DNA of 8,701 nt, taken from assembly GCA_937901285.1 (NCBI GenBank), contig CALCHI010000144.1, positions 1 to 8,701 on the forward strand. Reading direction: 5' to 3'. Every line of letters starts with the position of its first letter. Within the stretch, counting starts at the first letter, position 1. This stretch comes from UBA8437 sp003445035. Its GTDB lineage: Bacteria > Planctomycetota > Planctomycetia > Planctomycetales > Planctomycetaceae. Of this stretch, positions 5,682-8,701 are shown piece by piece. The notes under the pieces were generated by a model. The model was not told where the DNA came from, made no database searches, and saw nothing but the letters and a program-made list of their open reading frames with translations. The translations under genes and the position numbers were made by a program.

Positions 5682-6419
5682 ATGGCCGAAATCACGATCC
5701 AGGTCCTCGAGGGACTTGAGCGCGGTCGAATATTCGAGTCGCTGGAAACCCCCGTGACAATCGGTCGCGAGGACGACAATTCGATCCAGCTCAACGACGA
5801 ACGCGTCAGCCGTTTTCACTCCAAGATCCAGGAAGACGGCGATCGCATCATCCTCACCGATCTCGACAGCACCAACGGTACGCGGGTCAACGGACGGCCG
5901 ATCCAGTTGCGGGTGCTGCGACCCGGCGACCAGGTCGCCATCGGACGCTGTCTGCTGATCTACGGGAGCCGGGCCGAGATCGCCGAGTTCCTCGGGCCAG
6001 CCGCCGACCCCCTCCGAATGCTGGACACCACTCCGGAGTCGGGGACCGCCTCCGGAGCCACGCTCAATCTTCCGGTCCCAGCCGACGACGACCTCGAACT
6101 GATCGAGTTCTTCCCCGGTGGACCACCCGAATTGCCGGGGCAACTCACGGCTCTCCAGCAGGCCCAGCTCTCGGACCTGGTTTCCTTCGTCCACGACCGT
6201 ATCGGCTCGATTCTCCACGCCGCCGTGTCCGTCACCTCGGCCGATGCCCTCAACGAAGTCGCTCAACCGGAACTCGAGAAGGTGCCGGAAGAATCGGTGG
6301 GTGAGGAGATGGTGGTGGCGATCGAGACCTGGCAGAGACTGCTGGCGCTGGAAATGGATCTGGCTGTTTACCTCCGCTCAATCGCCGAACCCAACCAGTT
6401 GCCCGATCTGGACAGTTGA
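5682..6419 (+). CDS. FHA-domain protein with an unrecognised C-terminal region
   Basis: This 245-residue protein has an N-terminal forkhead-associated domain (about residues 3-95), which binds phosphothreonine peptides and usually links a protein to Ser/Thr kinase signalling. The core FHA motifs are present: GR at 28-29 in TIGRE, SRFH at 43-46, and the TNGTRVNG turn at 64-71 including Asn65. Residues 110-150 look like a linker rich in Pro, Gly, Thr and Ser. The rest (about 150-245) is acidic and mostly helical, with no family I recognise. There is no signal peptide or transmembrane segment, so a cytoplasmic location is likely. I chose ATG 5682 over an in-frame ATG at 5616 because GAGGG (5669-5673) lies 8 nt upstream and MAEITIQVLEG begins directly at the first FHA strand. 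It has its own apparent promoter and a hairpin terminator after it, so it is probably monocistronic. No kinase gene is in the window. Confidence 0.85.
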   Translation: MAEITIQVLEGLERGRIFESLETPVTIGREDDNSIQLNDERVSRFHSKIQEDGDRIILTDLDSTNGTRVNGRPIQLRVLRPGDQVAIGRCLLIYGSRAEIAEFLGPAADPLRMLDTTPESGTASGATLNLPVPADDDLELIEFFPGGPPELPGQLTALQQAQLSDLVSFVHDRIGSILHAAVSVTSADALNEVAQPELEKVPEESVGEEMVVAIETWQRLLALEMDLAVYLRSIAEPNQLPDLDS

Positions 6420-6439
6420 CAGCTGTTTTCACGGGTTTC

Positions 6440-6464
6440 GGCGGCAAACGATGCCGCCAGTTTT
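6440..6464 (+). terminator. Probable intrinsic terminator after the FHA gene
   Basis: GGCGGCA (6440-6446) and TGCCGCC (6452-6458) form a perfect 7-bp GC-rich stem with a 5-nt loop. It is followed after two bases by TTTT (6461-6464) and a T-rich stretch. It lies 20 bp after the FHA stop codon. The T-run is short but the layout fits Rho-independent termination. Confidence 0.55.
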
Positions 6465-6536
6465 CCTCGTTCCTCAAGAAACCCGCGATTCCGGTGGAGA
6501 GGATTGTGCCGATTGTACGAATTAAACTGGCTAGGG

Positions 6537-6574
6537 AGTGACTGCGCGCCGGGTGATCCCCGCACGCAGTGACT
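6537..6574 (+). repeat. Strong dyad with flanking AGTGACT direct repeats
   Basis: Positions 6541-6570 form a near-perfect hairpin: 11 of 13 positions pair (ACTGCG, GC and GGG against their partners, with single C-A and C-C mismatches) around a TGAT loop. AGTGACT occurs at 6537-6543 and again at 6568-6574, 31 bp apart, close to three helical turns. No T-tract follows, so it is unlikely to be a terminator. It lies 83-120 bp upstream of the outer-membrane protein start, a usual place for an operator or a structured leader. Confidence 0.45.
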
Positions 6575-6656
6575 CAAGGCCCTCGCCACGTCCGATGCCT
6601 GGCTCGTCACCCAAAACCGGGCCAGCCACCGCAGTGGTCACGGAGCGACCAGTACG

Positions 6657-7610
6657 ATGAAAACCACACAGAAAATGCTGTTGACGCTGCTGTTGGCGAC
6701 TCCGGTCGTCACGGCTGGCGAGTTGGTCTGGATCGAAGAGGACGGCACGACAGTCGAGCCGGCCAGCCTGCTGAACGAAGCGGTCAGGGAGTCCCATCTC
6801 GGCTTCCCTGACGACGACAACGGCCCCGGCACCCTGATGATCTGGCGAAACGGTGACGGCGACGGAGGCGGTCCCGACCTGCAGGCCCCCCTGGTCACCG
6901 ACCGGCCAGATTTCACCGAAGCCTCCTCGACCGTCGGCCGAGGCGTGGTGCAACTGGAAGCCGGCTACACCTTCATGATGGACAAGGAAGGCACCGACAA
7001 AGTCCATGAACACTCGGGTGGAGAACCCCTGATTCGTTGGGGCATCGGTGCCGATTGGCTCGAATTGCGATTCGCCCTCCTTCCAACCACCAGGAGCACC
7101 GACGACGGGTCCGGCTGGAGAACCGTCGGGGGCACCGAAGACCTCTACATCGGAGCCAAGCTGGGCCTGACACCCCAGGACTGCCATTTCCCCGAGATGG
7201 CACTCATCCTGCAATCGACGGTCCCCACCGGCAGCAACGAATTCACCAACGACGAAACGCTGCCGGGGGTCAACCTGCTCTACCAATGGGAAGTCAACGA
7301 CAAGATCTCGCTGGCCGGCAGTACCCAGGCCAACCGCCGGCTCGATGACGGAACCAACGAAGCGTACGTAGAGATCGCCCAGTCGGTCGCGGTCAATCTC
7401 GGTCTCTCCGACGACATCGGGCTGTACACCGAATGGTTCACCCTGATGCCCAACGGTGCCGACACCGCCGAGGTCGAACACTACTTCAACGGCGGGTTCA
7501 CATTGCTGCTGAGCCACGACGTGCAGTTCGACATCCGGGCCGGCCACGGGCTGAACCGCGCGGCCGACGACTTCTTCGCCGGAGTCGGCATCTCGGTCCG
7601 GTTCAAGTAG
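6657..7610 (+). CDS. Putative outer-membrane beta-barrel protein (phenol-degradation MetA-type 'transporter' family)
   Basis: This 317-residue secreted protein has a typical Sec signal peptide: MKTTQK, a hydrophobic run MLLTLLLATPVV, and a likely signal peptidase I cut after VTA (residue 20). A low-complexity acidic and Gly-rich stretch follows (about 28-75). The segment VTDRPDFTEAS (80-90) then V-G-R-G-V-V-Q-L-E-A-G-Y is the start I associate with the putative MetA-pathway phenol-degradation family (PF13557), often annotated in planctomycetes simply as 'transporter'. The rest alternates as in beta strands, and the protein ends GISVRFK with an aromatic near the C-terminus, as in many outer-membrane barrels. 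Its role is unknown; the family name is historical and no phenol genes are nearby. The ATG at 6657 is preceded by GGAG (6642-6645), 11 nt upstream. The gene is convergent with the DUF1501 gene, 28 bp away. Confidence 0.7.
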   Translation: MKTTQKMLLTLLLATPVVTAGELVWIEEDGTTVEPASLLNEAVRESHLGFPDDDNGPGTLMIWRNGDGDGGGPDLQAPLVTDRPDFTEASSTVGRGVVQLEAGYTFMMDKEGTDKVHEHSGGEPLIRWGIGADWLELRFALLPTTRSTDDGSGWRTVGGTEDLYIGAKLGLTPQDCHFPEMALILQSTVPTGSNEFTNDETLPGVNLLYQWEVNDKISLAGSTQANRRLDDGTNEAYVEIAQSVAVNLGLSDDIGLYTEWFTLMPNGADTAEVEHYFNGGFTLLLSHDVQFDIRAGHGLNRAADDFFAGVGISVRFK

Positions 7611-7627
7611 CACCGGCGAGCCCGGTG
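7611..7627. terminator. Hairpin between two convergent genes
   Basis: CACCGG (7611-7616) and CCGGTG (7622-7627) form a perfect 6-bp stem with a 5-nt loop, filling most of the 28-bp gap between the two converging stop codons. Because it is symmetric it could act on both strands. There is no T-tract on either side, so it is a weak candidate for a bidirectional terminator. Confidence 0.4.
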
Positions 7628-7638
7628 GCGATCCCTGA

Positions 7639-8701
7639 TCAGGCCAGCACCGCCTCGATCGGGCTGCCGTGGTCCAGCACCGACACCGGACGATTCTCCC
7701 GGTCACGGACCCTGGCCTCGATGTCGATGCCCAGCGAGTGATAGATCGTGGCGGCGATATCGGCCGGCCCGTAGGGCCTGGTGATCGGATACCCCGCGTG
7801 CTTGTTGCTCTGTCCAACCACCTGGCCAGCCTCGACCCCCGCCCCGGCAAAGAAAATGCTGCCGCAGGCGCCCCAGTGGTCACGGCCACCGTTCTTGTTG
7901 ATCTTGGGAGTCCGCCCGAACTCCGTCAGGAACACCACCAGTGTCTCGTCGAGCAGGCCGCGGCCCTCGAGATCGCGAATCAATGCCGCGTACGCACGAT
8001 CCACACCGACCACGTTGTAACCCCGCTTGACCATCTTCGAGACGTGCGGGAAATTCTGGCTCGGGGCGTTGTGGATATCAAAAAGGTTGCCGTAGTCGGG
8101 ATCATAGCCGTAGTCGACCATCACGAATCTCGCCCCGGCCTCGACCAACCGCCGCGCCTGCAGGCAACGGCCGCCGATCTTCGTACGACCATAATCGTCT
8201 CGCAACGCCACCGACTCGCCACTGAAATCAAACGCCTGGCGAACCTTCGGCGAGAGCAGCATGTTCAACGCGTTGCCGTAATGGCCCTCGATCGCTGACA
8301 GGCGACGATCATTTTCGGCTTCACGAGCCGCCCGCTTGAGTCCCTCGCGGAGCCCCAGGCGACGACCGAGCCGGCCTCGACTGAGACCATCGGGATAGAT
8401 CAGTTCACGAGGACTCAGGTCCTCGCTGATCTCCGACGGCGGATTGTCCAGTTTCTTGCCGACGGTGAAGTCGGGCTGATCGGGACGGCCGCCCACACAA
8501 AACGGAGCGTACTGGTTGCCCAGCCAACCACCGACAAACAGGTTGTGCGGAGGGGGCCCGGGACGGGTGACCCCGGGGACAGCGATGTAACCCGGCAGAC
8601 CGTTCCGCGAGCCATAGAGGTGCGAGACAATGGCCCCGATGTTGGGTTCGCTGAACAACTGGTTGCGGTTCACCTTGCGACCCGAAAGCGTGTAGACCTG
8701 G
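7639..8701 (-). CDS. DUF1501 family protein (partial, N-terminus beyond the right edge)
   Basis: The frame stays open on the - strand from the window edge to a TGA at 7639-7641, giving 353 visible residues. A GTG at 8671-8673 is internal, not the start, because the frame continues upstream and DUF1501 proteins usually have about 430-480 residues, so roughly 100 are missing. Family blocks (PF07394) in order are: NLFVGGWLG; a segment reading LLSPKVRQAFDFSGE then DDYGRTKIGGRCLQARRLVEAG; FLTEFGRTPKINKNGGRDHWGACGS; GQVVGQSNKHAG; and YGPADIAATIYHSLGID near the C-terminus, ending with D-R-E-N-R-P. DUF1501 proteins are related to the alkaline phosphatase/sulfatase fold and are very abundant in planctomycetes, often next to DUF1549/DUF1553 cytochrome-like genes. 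They are usually exported, but the signal peptide would lie outside this window. The substrate is not known. Confidence 0.88.
   Translation of the reverse strand, partial: QVYTLSGRKVNRNQLFSEPNIGAIVSHLYGSRNGLPGYIAVPGVTRPGPPPHNLFVGGWLGNQYAPFCVGGRPDQPDFTVGKKLDNPPSEISEDLSPRELIYPDGLSRGRLGRRLGLREGLKRAAREAENDRRLSAIEGHYGNALNMLLSPKVRQAFDFSGESVALRDDYGRTKIGGRCLQARRLVEAGARFVMVDYGYDPDYGNLFDIHNAPSQNFPHVSKMVKRGYNVVGVDRAYAALIRDLEGRGLLDETLVVFLTEFGRTPKINKNGGRDHWGACGSIFFAGAGVEAGQVVGQSNKHAGYPITRPYGPADIAATIYHSLGIDIEARVRDRENRPVSVLDHGSPIEAVLA

Noticed and set aside
4611..6266. 551-codon open frame on the - strand across the hydrolase and FHA genes
   Set aside because: It is antisense to two well-supported genes with clear catalytic or binding motifs, and its product is repetitive in Asp, Val, Gly and Arg with no recognisable domain. 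Long antisense frames are expected in GC-rich coding DNA.
6504..6528. Possible promoter TTGTGC ... TAAACT upstream of the outer-membrane protein gene
   Set aside because: The spacer is only 13 bp, too short for a sigma70 promoter, and no better -35 was found at 16-18 bp.
6531..7889. 452-codon open frame on the - strand across the outer-membrane protein gene and into the DUF1501 gene
   Set aside because: It overlaps a secreted protein with a good signal peptide and also overlaps the DUF1501 gene in another frame. No motif supports it.
7669..8298. 209-codon + strand frame opposite the DUF1501 gene
   Set aside because: It is a mirror of a strongly supported DUF1501 protein and contains no motif of its own.

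Overview
The window looks like a chromosomal segment of a GC-rich member of the Planctomycetota. The call rests on three things: a DUF1501 protein on the right edge, a phenol-degradation-type outer-membrane 'transporter' of the kind common in that phylum, and a FabZ-FabG-ACP-FabZ-FabF cluster whose second FabZ begins with the MRWIWIDRF signature I associate with planctomycetes. No genus can be assigned from sequence alone. No tRNA, rRNA, IS element, CRISPR array or phage gene was seen.

Layout. Positions 2-376 hold the 3' end of an unrecognised gene entering from the left. A good sigma70-type promoter (426-454) then starts a five-gene type II fatty-acid or polyketide-like operon, all on the + strand: a FabZ-like dehydratase (533-1051), a FabG-like ketoreductase (1110-1862), an unusually long acyl carrier protein (1951-2346), a second FabZ-like dehydratase (2484-2990) and a FabF-like ketosynthase (3141-4433). 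A membrane-anchored alpha/beta hydrolase follows (4515-5531). Next, behind its own apparent promoter, is an FHA-domain protein (5682-6419) with a terminator-like hairpin after it. A secreted beta-barrel protein (6657-7610) comes next, preceded by a strong dyad and direct repeat. On the - strand and convergent with it is the C-terminal part of a DUF1501 protein (7639-8701), which runs off the right edge.

How the genes work together. The five-gene block contains the condensation, ketoreduction and dehydration activities and the carrier. It has no malonyl-CoA:ACP transacylase, no FabH and no enoyl reductase, so it must borrow these from elsewhere or make a product that keeps its double bonds. 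The most distinctive points are the roughly 48-residue insertion in the ACP, its GAES-I (not GADSL) phosphopantetheine site, two diverged dehydratases that share the same C-terminal tail, and a ketosynthase with about 17 extra residues before the catalytic Cys. A C-rich, G-poor stretch separates the ketosynthase gene from the rest and may be a control point. The hydrolase, FHA protein, outer-membrane protein and DUF1501 protein show no obvious functional link to the operon beyond position.
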